Below, piece after piece: positions 23,605-35,077 of a stretch of 64,000 nt of DNA (positions are counted from its first letter, which is position 1; each line of letters begins with the position of its first letter). The stretch is from contig NJPS01000010.1 of assembly GCA_002946415.1 (NCBI GenBank), positions 930,001 to 994,000 on the forward strand, read 5' to 3'. This DNA comes from Rutstroemia sp. NJR-2017a BVV2. Taxonomy: Eukaryota > Ascomycota > Leotiomycetes > Helotiales > Rutstroemiaceae. Both the position numbers and the translations under genes were made by a program. The notes below the pieces were generated by a model. The model saw only the letters and a list, made by a program, of their open reading frames with translations. It was not told the DNA's origin and did not search any database.

Positions 23605-26601
23605 ATGGAGGCGTCGGATAGAGTGCCTAGGCACAGTTCGTACTTTCTGCCATGACGATATACTGCTCCAGGCGCATCAGCTGATTTCTCGCAGGAACTG
23701 CATGTGATGCATGTAAACGAATGAAGGTATCTTCTGCCCTCTACATTCATACATTCACCCGTACTTATCATGACTAGATCAAGTGCACATGGGATCATGA
23801 GGCTCCGAAGTGTAGGCGCTGCGGAGAACGCGAGGTGGATTGCACGGTCACGATCAAGGAGAGGAAAAAGAGGGAGAAAAAGAAGTATGGAGATTTCTCT
23901 GTTCCTCAGCCGAAAATTCTGACTGGTTTGCACAGAGGGAATCACATAACTACGCTCGAAAATAGGTTAAAACGCATGGAGTCTGTGATAACGAGCTCAG
24001 GCCTTAGCTTGGATGCATCAGGTAGAGAACGGCTTTCTTCTGACGACATAGCTGGCCAAGCAGGTATGGTCGATAAGTTCTCTTCGCTAAACATCAGTGC
24101 CGCTGGTGATGAGGAATTCGTCGGTATGTCAAACCCGAATCTAGTCCATCATAATAGTCTACTCATGTTTGATAGGCGCCTCCTCGGGCTTCTCGATATT
24201 TTCCCCACAGGGACTTCGACTCATCACTAGTATCACCGGAAACGATGAATTTGCACAATTTATGGTGAGCAGCAATTATTACAGCCGTGCCAGATCACGT
24301 ATACCACCCTCTTTGTGGTATCCTATTTCTGAGGAAGAGCGCAGACCACTTCCATCAAAAGAGGTTGCAGAACCAATCTTGAAATGTGAGCTCAAATACC
24401 TACTCATAGTCTAAAGAAGTATCTCCGTTGATCCATTTGATAGTTCTATTCGACAGATTGATACCATCCTTCCCTATCTTTAATAAGAAGCAATTCATGG
24501 AAAGATATGAACGTCAGTATCCAGTCAAATGTTCAGATGATCCTGCTTGGTATGCCTGTCTCAATGTTTGTTTCGCCATTGCTTCTATCATTCGAAAGGA
24601 GGACCTACCAGGAATGTCACCTCAGTCAGCTAATTCGCCAAAACCGGGGAAAATCGAACATCTCCATTGGTGGAAGTGGTTACGCAATGCTGCCAGTACA
24701 TTTGTAGACCTTCAACTCGGACAGCCCTCTCTGACAGCCGTGCAAGCTATGGCCGGATTGGTTGGTTCTATCCACATCTTTCTTTGGAGGAAGTGCTAAC
24801 ATTGGAGTAGAGTTTCATTCTAGAGACGTTACCAGATCCATATCCGTGTTCTGTCATGGCGGCAGCGACCTTACGACTAGCGCAAGCTATCGGACTTCAC
24901 CGGAATCTTTCTGACTCTGGTCTTGATGAAGATGAGATAGAACAGCGACGTAATATCTTTTGGATCGCCATCATGATTGAACGAGGCATTGTGACACGAA
25001 CTGGCCGCCCATCAACCATCCATGAAGAGGATATTGGCGTTGACCTACCCCCTGAAGGAAAGTATCCTCAAAACATTGAGGGAAGATTTGTTACGTTCCG
25101 TCATAATGCTACATTGGCTTTACTCCAAGGACGAATATATAACAGACTATACTCAGCCAGGTCACTTACCAAGTCCAAATCCGAAAGACTTAAAATGGTC
25201 GGGATGCTTGATGAAGAGCTTCAGCAATGGCGGGACACTGTGCCCATCGAAGTCAGACCGGGGCATAAGCTGAAGTGTGACTCCACGCATATGGTTACAG
25301 TAGTAGCTATGCACTGGTTGTTTTGGCAGTGTCTCATTACAGTCCATCGGGTTTCTCTCTACTACGGACCCGGGACAGTATCAAACGATGCAGATACGTC
25401 GCACGGGGAGTTTGATCCTACACTAAATCCACGTGTCTACGCCAGTGCTGCCATATGTGTACATGCTGCTAGGAGCACTATTCAGTTGCTAGATGACTGT
25501 ATGCAACTCGCAAGTCCTTTGGAGACAAATGTTTTGCGGTAAGTCCGGTCAAGGGGATCGTGTATCAACTGGCGCTAACGTACGATTTTTTAGCATGTCG
25601 GATTATTATCCTCTATCGGCATGCCTAATATTGTTCTCTAATCTGCTCCAGCATCCCCTCGACCCCCAAGCACAATCGGATCTTAGACTGATGAACAACG
25701 TAACAAGTTTTCTGTCTGGTTTCTCTGATGACCCGGATTCCGAGGACCTTAACCCCATAATTCCTATATTCTTGGAGATCAACCGAGTCGCCGCAGATTA
25801 TGTTGACAAGGCGAGAAAGAAGCCGTCCAAGAACTCCAAGCGAAGTAGGGGCCAATCTTTTAATACTGCAGAATCATCATCAGGTAGCGATGAGTCTTCA
25901 GATGAACTTTACGAGAGCATAGAGCCAAGAAGTAGAGCTGCTTCCGGGGTATGTTCTCCTATGTTTTTTACAATTTGCCGTAACTGATGTTCTTTCATCA
26001 GCACCTGCAAAGCGTTTCGATTTCACCTCCAGTCCCCCTGGCGACTCAGCCTAGTTCTTTTGCACCTGACCCTCTTCGAGACATTTCAGTATCGACCAAA
26101 TACGATGCCTCAAATTATCAACATCAAGACACCACCGCGCCGGTCTCACAGCAGCGTGACATGTCTTCGTCTTCGCAGCCTCATCCTTCCTTATGGGATA
26201 TGCCATACTCTTCGCAAACCCCTCATACTCACCATCAGCAAAATCACTTACCTCCTACCACCCTCCCTTCGCAAGTGAATCCAGCAGATTATCACACAAA
26301 TCAAGTCGACAGCCATGCCCAGGCTCGACGAGATTCGCAGCAATTCCCTTCAAATCCATATATGAGTTATTCAGGCTCTTTATACCCATCCCCTGATCAA
26401 AATCAGAATCCGCAACTGCCTTATCCGCCAAGGACAGCGGCACAAGATACTGGAGGACGACCAGAAGCTTTGATGATTCCTCAGGAGAACACTTGGTTCT
26501 TTCCTATGATAAGTCCCTGGTATTTTGGGGCAGATCCTTCTGGAAATCAGTGGGATCAGCCTAGTCATGGAGATGGAAATGCTGGATGGGGCGGAGACTG
26601 A
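23605..26601 (+). CDS. Zn(II)2Cys6 transcription factor, 872 aa
   Basis: Exons: 23605-23635, 23695-23726, 23778-24123, 24176-24385, 24444-24760, 24811-25538, 25594-25948, 26002-26601. The zinc cluster is assembled from three small exons: Cys14, 17, 24, 33, 36 and 43 in the C-x2-C-x6-C-x8-C-x2-C-x6-C pattern (ACDACKRMKIKC, then KCRRCGEREVDC), followed by a basic KERKKREKKK linker and a short dimerisation helix (TTLENRLKRMESV). The middle (about 200-520) has the fungal-specific transcription factor fold: FDRLIPSFPIFNKKQF, AAATLRLAQAIGLHR, and RRNIFWIAIMIERGI. The tail is Ser/Pro/Gln-rich, a likely activation region. The exon 5/6 and 4/5 junctions are chosen by frame and family pattern. Target genes unknown; no adjacent biosynthetic cluster was found. 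Confidence 0.9.
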
Positions 26602-27898
26602 TTTATTTTTATAGTTCTTATTATACATTATAATCTTAACTAAGTAGTATTAAATTAATATTATATCTCTGCGACTAGATAAAGACTGGTTTACAATAAG
26701 TAAGTATTCCTCTCTCCACGCCAAGAACTGAGCATCCACAGCCTTGTATCTAAACATTAGCTGGATGTGGGCGCACTACGTTAACTTTTGTAGTATGCAG
26801 TGGCCTAAAGCACTCTTGAAGTGGGAATTGGGTAAATCAAACCAATCGTTCTAGTTCCTGACCCCGTGTAACCACCCACCTCCGCCCTCACCTCTATGGC
26901 TCACGTCAGCGCAACTATATCTGATTGCCGTACTTAAAATGTGATCCACTATCCGCTATTACTGTTCCAATTCCGCTGTGGCGCCCTGCTATCAAGAGGA
27001 ACCCAACAACAACCAAATGTAAGAATCCTGGGAGCCACGCCTGCAAGAAACAGAAGAAGAAGCCCCAGTGTCTCGGTACTATCGAACACCTGCGATGCGG
27101 GACCTGCTCGACTTGCAGGACTACTAAGGCTAAATAAGGCGTTGGGTAAGTTTAACCTTTGTATTCTGTTTCAGGGACTGAAGATATTTATATATATAGT
27201 GTATCTTTTCGGCCAGAGGGTTCGACCAAATACGCTATATGCAAAAAATGTACAGCTCACCCAGGCGGCGGGCCTGGTGAGTTTGAGGAGATGTTGGACC
27301 TTGTATAGTGGTATGAAAGATAGTCGTCTTTCGGACTTACAGTTGTTGGTTAGGGGTCTCGCTGGGTAGAGATGATTTTCGCTGTTCATTCTATATTCTT
27401 TCCATATCAGAATAGCAGCCTGTCATGAACTGTTCCGTTAGCTATACTCTGCAAGACAGACTTATCATATTCTAAGGCAATTATAAGACTAGAATTGATA
27501 TTGCAAGGGGTTGCGACGCCGATTAAGCACCACAAACATACGCTCCCGTCGCTAATACACTCTTTTCAAACTAATCTCTGCGGATCACGATCCCCATATA
27601 CATACCATATACTTCGTACATACTGGAGAAGTGTCAGAGGGCGTGGAAAAGAGGGGTTCCAGGGTTCGGGATGATAATTGTCTGTAGAAGAGGGGAAGCG
27701 GAGACTACTGTGCCGAGAGGCGCCTCGTAACACCCTGATTATAAGAAGTGAGAGTGATGGAAAGAGGAATAGATAGCTTAATGATACTCTTACAATTCCC
27801 TTCCATCCAACCCTAATGTTGATAGTCGTAAACAATTTTCGACGGTTACTTAGTAATTCCCTTAATTGATATTAATCTGACTGATATAACTTTTCTCG
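26602..27898. other. Gene-free stretch, 1.3 kb, between Zn2Cys6 and HET genes
   Basis: A+T-rich just after the Zn2Cys6 stop (26600-26690). Short frames (for instance 26941-27369) show no recognisable domain. Nothing else supported. Confidence 0.4.
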
Positions 27899-30169
27899 AT
27901 GGATAACGAGAGCTATAGACTATGCGAAGAGTGCTCTCAAATTGACCTCAAGCGTCATATTTACGGCGACAATGGCCTCCGCTACCGGATTCGATATGTG
28001 GACATGGGCTCAATCCGCACGCTCCGTGAGAAGAGCAGACAATGTGCCTTGTGTCATAGTGCAGTCCAGAGTTTTGGGTCAATCATTGCAGAAGACTCGC
28101 ATTGTCATCTGTACGCGGCAGACTTCTGCAACTGCACTTCAAGATTTTCAGATGAACACGATGAGTTCTTTGTTTGTCAACATCCTAAGCATATTGTGTT
28201 CGAGCTCGATTCGCAGCCTCGTCAGAATAAGGGATTTCAGATATGCTTTGATCCACGAGCGACCCTGCTACAGGAGACTAGTGACACTAATGCGGCTGAG
28301 TTGTTCGAGGAAACAGATAAAAGATGTTTCACAGGCCGAAGATTTGGAGAAAAGATAGACCTGCGACTAGTCCGGCGATGGTTGGATCTATGCGAGCATC
28401 ATCATGCGAAGGAATGCCACAATCCAATCTGGCCCGGGTCTCCATCTCAGCCCAAACACTTCCTGGTTATAGATGTCGAGCTCCGATGTATTGTTTCGGC
28501 ACCACCGGACTGCCGGTATACGGCTTTATCTTATGTATGGGGCTCAGCGCAACAGAAGAAGCTAACACGAAAAAATTGGGACGTGTTTAGCCAAGCTAGA
28601 GCACTTGATAGAAGTGATCTACCGGCAACAATTTGCGACGCCATGTTACTCACTAGGGCACTTGGAGAAAAATATTGTTGGGTAGATGCACTCTGTATAT
28701 TTCAAGATGACCCGTCAAGCCAGCAGGATCAGATCTCGCAAATGGGCGCTATATACTCAAGGGCACTTATCACGATAGTAAATGCTGCTGGCGATGGAAG
28801 CACAGGACTGCCTGGAATCCATGCTGGTACGAGGACTCTTCCGAAACTCAAGATTCAACTGCAGAACTTCGAGTTGATCGAAGTAGTCGACGACGAATAC
28901 CACTCCACTAGCACCAGTTCACTAGACAGCATCTCAATGTGGGAAAAGAGGGCCTGGACATTCCAGGAACAGCTCTTCTCCAAACGAATGTTAATTTTCC
29001 GAGAGAAGCAGGTCTACTGGCACTGTCGAAGCGCTACATGGGCCGAAGAAAAAATACTAGAGGTAAAAGGAATCCCAACGATCCTAGCGAGTGTGAATAG
29101 AATCATCAGACGTGCTCCTTACCTTCCAAGGAACTTAAACGAACAAAACAGTCAATCTTTGGAAACCATTGGAGACAAAGAATATCATTTGTACACACAG
29201 TATGTTAGAACATACACATCGCACCAACTTTCATATGCATCTGATGCTCTTAACGCGTTCGCTGGTGTAATTCGAGCTCTCTCTCTGCTGGGCAAGGATG
29301 AATTTATTTGGGGACTACCAAAATCAAGCTTTGCAGACGCCCTGATGTGGTCGGCAAGGTTGGTATGGGTCTCACAGAAAAATACTTGCTTGCAGAATGT
29401 CTTCTTACGGGATGGGCTGGTCCACCAATTGCCATTCCCAAGTTGGAGCTGGGCATCCCAATTCTGCGGCAGCTCGGCTGAACGTTACCCGACAAACGCA
29501 ATAGATTGTCATTCGAAGGGCAGAGCCCTTGAGCCTGGCCTTATAGTTTTCTTCAGCTGTCTTCTTAGTGGAGGAATGACCAGAATTACTTCGCGCCCAG
29601 ATTATCGTAACGAACCGCCTCAAAACAATCGGTCGCGCGACAGCATAACTGCAATGTGGCTTGGGCATCCGCGAGTCATTTCCAACGTCTCGATACCCAC
29701 ACCCGATCAGGAGATAATTCACTCTGGAACTTTGAAATTTTGGACAAGCGTCGCTACAATCTACTATTTCCGCGAACGTCAGCCGTTACGAGGACCGCCA
29801 CGGGCCACTTTTTTGTCTTCTCATGGAGACATTCTGATGGCCACAGCTCATGACCTTCCGCAAGTCTGCCTCTCGCCTGATGATTCACGGATTCCAAAGG
29901 AGGTCCGCTTGGCAGAGCTCAAGAATATCCAGGGTCACAATTTGCAAGGTGATTGTGAAGTTGCCATTCTCGATCTTGTGATTATTCATGGCGAGATCTT
30001 TGAGGTTGCTGGTGGGATTTCCGGCCTTTCTAGATCAGGACGGGTACTATATGCCTTGTCGGTGAGTTGGAATGATAGAGGTGCTATTCGAGAGGGCAGG
30101 GTGGATATTGCCGAGGAGCATTGGATCTTACTGAAAAACAGGGAATGGAAGCTAGTGACTATGCAATAA
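27899..30169 (+). CDS. HET-domain protein (heterokaryon incompatibility type), 756 aa
   Basis: A single long frame from ATG 27899 to TAA 30167-30169. The HET domain is clear: block 1 YTALSYVWG (207-215), block 2 YCWVDALCIFQDD (about 259-271) with YSRALITIVNAAGD after it, and block 3 WEKRAWTFQEQ (about 345-355). The first 60 residues contain a CEEC..CALC pair common in this group. The C-terminal half has a SWSWAS motif and no NACHT, WD40 or ankyrin part. Family knowledge: HET domains trigger growth arrest or death when incompatible partners meet; most copies have no proven role. It is intronless and lies in an accessory-looking stretch beside the Zn2Cys6 gene. Function as an incompatibility gene is not shown by sequence alone. 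Confidence 0.92.
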   Translation: MDNESYRLCEECSQIDLKRHIYGDNGLRYRIRYVDMGSIRTLREKSRQCALCHSAVQSFGSIIAEDSHCHLYAADFCNCTSRFSDEHDEFFVCQHPKHIVFELDSQPRQNKGFQICFDPRATLLQETSDTNAAELFEETDKRCFTGRRFGEKIDLRLVRRWLDLCEHHHAKECHNPIWPGSPSQPKHFLVIDVELRCIVSAPPDCRYTALSYVWGSAQQKKLTRKNWDVFSQARALDRSDLPATICDAMLLTRALGEKYCWVDALCIFQDDPSSQQDQISQMGAIYSRALITIVNAAGDGSTGLPGIHAGTRTLPKLKIQLQNFELIEVVDDEYHSTSTSSLDSISMWEKRAWTFQEQLFSKRMLIFREKQVYWHCRSATWAEEKILEVKGIPTILASVNRIIRRAPYLPRNLNEQNSQSLETIGDKEYHLYTQYVRTYTSHQLSYASDALNAFAGVIRALSLLGKDEFIWGLPKSSFADALMWSARLVWVSQKNTCLQNVFLRDGLVHQLPFPSWSWASQFCGSSAERYPTNAIDCHSKGRALEPGLIVFFSCLLSGGMTRITSRPDYRNEPPQNNRSRDSITAMWLGHPRVISNVSIPTPDQEIIHSGTLKFWTSVATIYYFRERQPLRGPPRATFLSSHGDILMATAHDLPQVCLSPDDSRIPKEVRLAELKNIQGHNLQGDCEVAILDLVIIHGEIFEVAGGISGLSRSGRVLYALSVSWNDRGAIREGRVDIAEEHWILLKNREWKLVTMQ

Positions 30170-30651
30170 GGTAGAAGTGGGTTGTGCTCTTTTAAAAGAG
30201 GGATGTTGTGCTTCCGGATCGATTAATTTGCTATTACTTCGTAGTTTTAACTCAACAAATGAAGTACTTCGTATGAAGTTATTCAGCTAGTTAAGTTAAC
30301 TTAGCCAAGCACGTGCCAAGTTGATGTGGCTTCGCATGCTGCAGGAAGGCGGGGAATGAAGCTAACCATCGTTGTTTTATGGTACTTTAGTATGACGTGT
30401 GTTAGATAAGTGTGGCTGATGCAATAAACTTCGCTGCCCAACAGGTAAACTAGACAAAGAAATCATGGAAGAGGCGTTCCTCAGGTCCTTAATTGTGGCC
30501 ATGCTGTGAAACCATTCACTCAGCTTGTTCCTAATAACTCACTCTTCTTCTCACTCTCCATATAATTGACAGTTATTTGCAAAACAACCCTCGAATCGAA
30601 AAGACCAACAGCAAGACTACACAACTTTCCGAACCACATCGAATCGCAAAC
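30170..30651. other. Spacer upstream of the membrane-protein gene
   Basis: 482 bp: HET 3' region, then a promoter and a pyrimidine-rich leader with a run CTCACTCTTCTTCTCACTC near 30538. No gene seen. Confidence 0.35.
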
Positions 30652-32084
30652 ATGCTCGAATACTTCACTTACAAAAAGGTCAAGAAACATCGTGACGAAA
30701 ACCGCGCCTCGGCATCGAACACACCAACTGCCACCACTCCCTCCACACCGGTTTCAACATCTCGGCCTCTAAATAAGATACGCACACCACCCACTCCTAC
30801 ATTTCCTCACTTAGAGAACCCTGCCAGTCCTGTCCTTACTGAGGAAGATGAGAACTTTCTACATCGATTCATAAGCGCAGAAGGCACCCCGCCTCCATTG
30901 CCTGAACGAAGGCCAAATCTTCCACAGCGACCAAGTGGATTGGGCGCGGTAGTGGGTGATTCATCAGCAAATGAGCTGCAAATGGTTTTGCATGAGGGAG
31001 CTGGAAGTGCCAATGAAGATGAAGCGAGGAATAAAGAGAATAGAAAGGAGAAAGGCAAGGGAAAACAGAGGATGAGTGAAGAGCAGCGTGATGGTGCTGA
31101 AGTCGATGAGAAGACGGAAAAGGTTGCGAAGAAATGGAAGCGATTGAGTTTCCTGCATAGGAAAAAGGTATATCCCCCTCTCACGAATGCTGTTCAAATG
31201 TGAAATCAAAACTAACCCTCATCCAGGACTCCAAATCCGGTCTCGCTCCAACCAACCCCTCCGTGCCAGACAGCGAAGCCACCCGCGAAGAAGACGACCT
31301 CACCCGTATCCTCGACGATCTCAATCTCTCCGCGCACAACAACCGCGCCTTCTCCCTCTCCCCGGACTCCACCGCACTCGTGCAGAAATTCACCGTCATC
31401 CTCAAAGACCTCATAAACGGCGTGCCCACCGCCTACGACGATCTCGTGCACCTCCTCGACGACGCCCAACCCACGCTCGCCAAATCCTATGACTCCCTCC
31501 CCTCCTTCCTCCAAAAACTCATCACCCAGCTCCCCTCCAAAGTCACCTCGAGTCTCGCGCCCGAGCTCCTCGCCGTCGCAACCGAAGCCCAGGCCATGCC
31601 CATCGCGAGCGCAGCAACAGCCGCACAGAGCGGCGGCATGGGCGCCGCGGCAAAGAGTCTGATGAGCGTGGCGAGTCTGAAGGAGCTGGTGACTAAGCCG
31701 GGCGCGGTGGTCGGCATGCTGAAGTCGATTTTGAATGCGTTGAAGTTGCGGTGGCCGGCGTTTATGGGGACGAATGTGCTGTTGAGTTTGGCGCTCTTTG
31801 TACTGTTGTTTGTGTTTTGGTACTGCTATAAGAGGGGGAAGGAGGTGCGGATGGGGAGGGAAGGTATGTTGATGCCAGGGGAGGAGGGGAGATTGACGCC
31901 GGGTGGGGAGAGTGGTGGGGAGTTGGGGAGGGAGGGGAGTAGAAGGGAGGGGGGGCCACGGGAGGATGGGTATAAAGCGAGGCGAGACGCGAGACAAAGA
32001 GAGAAGGATTTGAGGAGGGAGGCGGAGGGGGAGAGAAGGAGTAGAAGTAAAAGTGAGAAACGGGAGAAGGATGGGCGGAAGTGA
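30652..32084 (+). CDS. Fungal single-pass membrane protein of unknown function, 457 aa
   Basis: Exons: 30652-31167 and 31227-32084. The start MLEYFTYKKVKKH begins a basic, Ser/Thr/Pro-rich cytosolic region with a TPPPLPERRP element, then a Lys/Glu-rich stretch. The centre (about 175-345) looks folded and helical (LTRILDDLNLS, LKDLINGVPTAYDDLVHLLDDA). One strong hydrophobic segment at about 352-373 is followed directly by basic residues (CYKRGKE), suggesting a tail-proximal anchor with the C-terminus in the cytosol. The last 65 residues are a Gly/Arg/Glu/Lys low-complexity tail. I do not recognise a named family; I believe similar proteins occur widely in Pezizomycotina, but that is recollection. 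The base composition flips from C-rich to G/A-rich inside exon 2. Confidence 0.8.
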
Positions 32085-32491
32085 TTTTCAACTTGGTTAT
32101 GATGATGGACAGTTAATGAGCATATGAAGAATACGATACCCTGGATATGATATGACATAATAATAAGGTTGGACGTGATATGAGATTTTTGGGAGGTTAA
32201 TCGGTCAAAGTTATACATGACGAAATTCTAGATAGTTTAATAAAGGGCAATCATTGAACTTGATCATATATCAACTGCTTGTAGAGATCGCAATATGATC
32301 TTTCATATACCACAAGAGAATAGGCACCGACACAAGGATATGCTATTAATGATTTTTAAAGCCTCCCGCACCAGAACCAACCACTCTTTAAATGTCCCGA
32401 AAATGTCCGCCCCCTTCACCAACGCCAGCTAGTAAATGATGCAATCCCCGCGCGCCACCATCAGTCCCGCGACGTATGCTATAAATCAGAT
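32085..32491. other. Convergent 3' spacer
   Basis: 407 bp between the stops of the membrane-protein gene and the Ash2-like gene. A+T-rich in the middle; no gene seen. Confidence 0.35.
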
Positions 32492-34256
32492 TTACTCCTC
32501 ATCCTGCACCAACTCCTTAATCTCCACTCCACCCGCCGCACCCAAGCCGCCAGCATTTCCGCCCGCACCATTCGTAGCCTGCAAGTCCTTCTTTGCCCCC
32601 ACGCCCTCGTCCCCACCATCGATCATCCAGAAATCCACCTCGTCGATTAAATCATACATGATATCCTCTACGATCTGCTCGTCGTACCGTTCGCTCGCGG
32701 CTCTGATCCTAGTCTGCGGTTGCGCTTCGCTCGTATTCCCCATCTCGGTGTCTTCTTCGCTAGCAGGAGGGCACCACCAGTTGGGACCGAAATTAACCTC
32801 GGCCGCGCCGCCGCGGAATACAGATACGGCGGGGAAGTAGCCTAGCATGCCGTCGTCTAAGCCTTCCCGTGCACCGACTTGTGGGACTGGCTTCGATGCG
32901 GGAGGGAGGAAGGAAAGTAGGTTGGTGAAGGGCGTTCCGACTAGCTTGCCGTTTTTGTAGATCCTGATGGAGGAATGGGGGAGTGTGCGTAGCGCAGGGA
33001 CGGGATGTGTTGGACTGGGATCCTGGCTTGCGGTGCTGACGCCTCCAGTAGAGGAGATGACTGGCGATGGGTTCATGAGCTCCTCAAGTTCCTTGCAGGT
33101 AGAATACTCGATTTGCTCAAAGTAAAGGTGATTTTTGAAACGAATCGGCACACGATCTCGTATTATGTCCGGTCGTTCGTATCCACCATCATCTTCGTCT
33201 GTGAGGTCCACGGCTGGATTATAGTTTCCGCTGACAATTTTCTGGTGTAATTTCTCTGATGGCAAGTTGATCTCTAACCCAATGACGTCTCCTTCATTGA
33301 TCGATTCGCCCGCTGGGAAAAAGTCCTTTGGACGCGACATCCATACTTTCTGCCCCGCAACATCTCGAATGCCGTAGCTATAGGCATCGAACCCAACAGG
33401 CGCATCTTGTGCTGCTTCCCTGCGCGCGAAGCCCATACGAACATGCCCATGCGAATCTTGGGCTGGCTCTCCAGGTTTCTGTTTCGGCACACCACTCGTA
33501 ATCTTACATTCCCAATACCACCGGCCTTCCCTTATTCCCACATTAGCCTTGGCCATTCTGAACCCCTTGTCGGTTGTGATATGCTTCGCCGTCTCATCCA
33601 TCATCATATGCGGTGCGGAATCTTCGAAGCTTAATCGCGCGTCGAAAGGAGCGGTTTCGGTTTGTCGATAGTAGAGAATGGAAGGAAATTTAGGATCTGC
33701 TATGGCGCGAGTGTAACGGAAATTTTTCTTGTTGTAGACACTGGAGATTGTAAGCTTAGGCTCTGCTCTGTTGCAAAGGGTGGTAAACCTACTGGTCTGT
33801 GGTTTCATGAAACTGGATCTCTGTGCCATCAGGCGCAACTTTTGTATGCGACGGGACAAGCGTCGGTCCCCGAGGCGCATCAAAGTCTGCTATTTTTGGT
33901 GGAGGTATCTTATATCTGAGAGGTGTCACAGCATTGGCTGCCGACTTCTTCTTGCTTGATGAGCTTGCTTTTGGATCGGGTGTCGCCCTGGCGCTGCTGT
34001 CTGGCGCAAGTGAACCTGCTTTGGACTCCCTCTTCTTGAGTGATTCTTTCTTAGCCCGAGAAGCCCGTTCGCGTACTCCTGTAGTTTCTTCGCCCGTTTT
34101 CTGAGACTTGAAATCTGGGTTGAGTGGCGAGGATACTGCGGGCTGGTGATCATCTTCAAGGGCGCGCTTTTGAGGGAGCGCAGATACAGGTGGAAGGATT
34201 GGAATAGAGATTGATGGCGTAGAGCCTCTCCGCGGCGATTGACCATCAACAGACAT
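32492..34256 (-). CDS. SPRY-domain COMPASS subunit, Ash2/Bre2-like, 570 aa
   Basis: Exons: 34256-33793 and 33740-32492; the 52-bp intron joins ETTD to HVYNKKNFRYT. The first 110 residues are basic and disordered with nuclear-localisation-like KKESLKKRESK. The SPRY domain (about 155-420) has the Ash2 pattern: KGFRMAKANVGIREGRWYWECKI, VRMGFARREA, YGIRD and GDVIGLEINL. It is split by an insert (about 245-335), as in fungal Bre2. The C-terminus carries RYDEQIVEDIMYDLIDEVDF-like Dpy-30-binding (SDI) helix. Family role: core subunit of the Set1 complex for histone H3K4 methylation. No PHD/winged-helix part is seen, so it is more Bre2-like than animal ASH2L. Confidence 0.92.
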
Positions 34257-34546
34257 ACCTGATACGTCAGATATAGAAAATTAGAAATTCAATTGGTGGT
34301 TCGAATAGTTTTGAAATAGAAAGATGTATCATTACAGTGAGCAGATAGGAAATGTTGAAGCTATTCAATTATGGGAGCACAGACCAGGATACTAACAGAG
34401 TGTGTACCCCACACTTAAACCATTGTAGCAGGCATTGTCCCGAAGCGGACACAAAAAATGTCTCATCTATCAGAGACCGAAAGATATGAGATTTGATGCA
34501 TCATAAAGACCAAAAAGACAAAATGCATAGCCGGCTAGTGTGTATG

Positions 34547-34631
34547 CTCCCTCGGGTGGGCTCGAACCACCAACCTCTCGATCGCGGGTTTATTAACAGT
34601 CGAACGCGCTAGCCAATTGCGCCACGAGGGA
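34547..34631 (-). tRNA. tRNA-Asn (anticodon GUU), with an 11-nt intron
   Basis: On the minus strand the acceptor stem TCCCTCG/CGAGGGA closes fully, with discriminator G at 34547. D-arm GCGCAATTGGCTAGCGC, anticodon stem TTCGA/TCGAG, anticodon GTT at 34597-34595 and T-arm GGTGGTTCGAGCCCACC fit eukaryotic tRNA-Asn. An 11-nt intron (34593-34583) sits one base after the anticodon, the canonical position. An A-run on the plus strand at 34512-34516 gives a TTTTT terminator downstream. Confidence 0.95.
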
Positions 34632-35077
34632 ATTATCCAATTGTTGTTGGGATCGCTCTTATTTGAGACTACATAACTACATTGAGATAGCGCACTCGAC
34701 TGTGTCAGAAAAGTCATAGATGCTACCAACATCTAAGAGCTACTAACATCGTTATGGCCGGTCCTCCAGCTCCCACGAAGAGATAAGTAATTCGATGAAT
34801 TTGCTCCACGCCAACGCATAGCTGCGAGCCCCCCAAGCCGGGTTAGTTTGCGATTGACTACATAAAAACTTTTAGCTCAAACCGTCATGATATCGACCGT
34901 TTCCCCTAAACCTCCAGATACCAGCAGCTACAATTCTACCTTTCTAGGCCGGTGACCTTTTCCCCTTTTCCTATATGGAAATTTGTCTTTCAACTATCTG
35001 CGTATTCCACCAAGGCACTGCGATAGACCAGATAATTTCATAGTAAATATATCAGCTTGATCACCTCCGTCGATTTA
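34632..35077. other. Spacer between tRNA-Asn and the 2EXR-like gene
   Basis: 446 bp holding the tRNA 5' flank and the 3' end of the gene to the right. No further gene seen. Confidence 0.35.

Noticed and set aside
31212..31997. 261-codon minus frame over the membrane-protein gene
   Set aside because: Antisense shadow created by strong strand composition skew; the plus strand has a membrane segment and a matching upstream exon.
34257..34546. Search for an upstream exon of the Ash2-like gene
   Set aside because: The ATG at 34256 fits and no GT-AG pair gives a better N-terminus; treated as promoter between the gene and tRNA-Asn.
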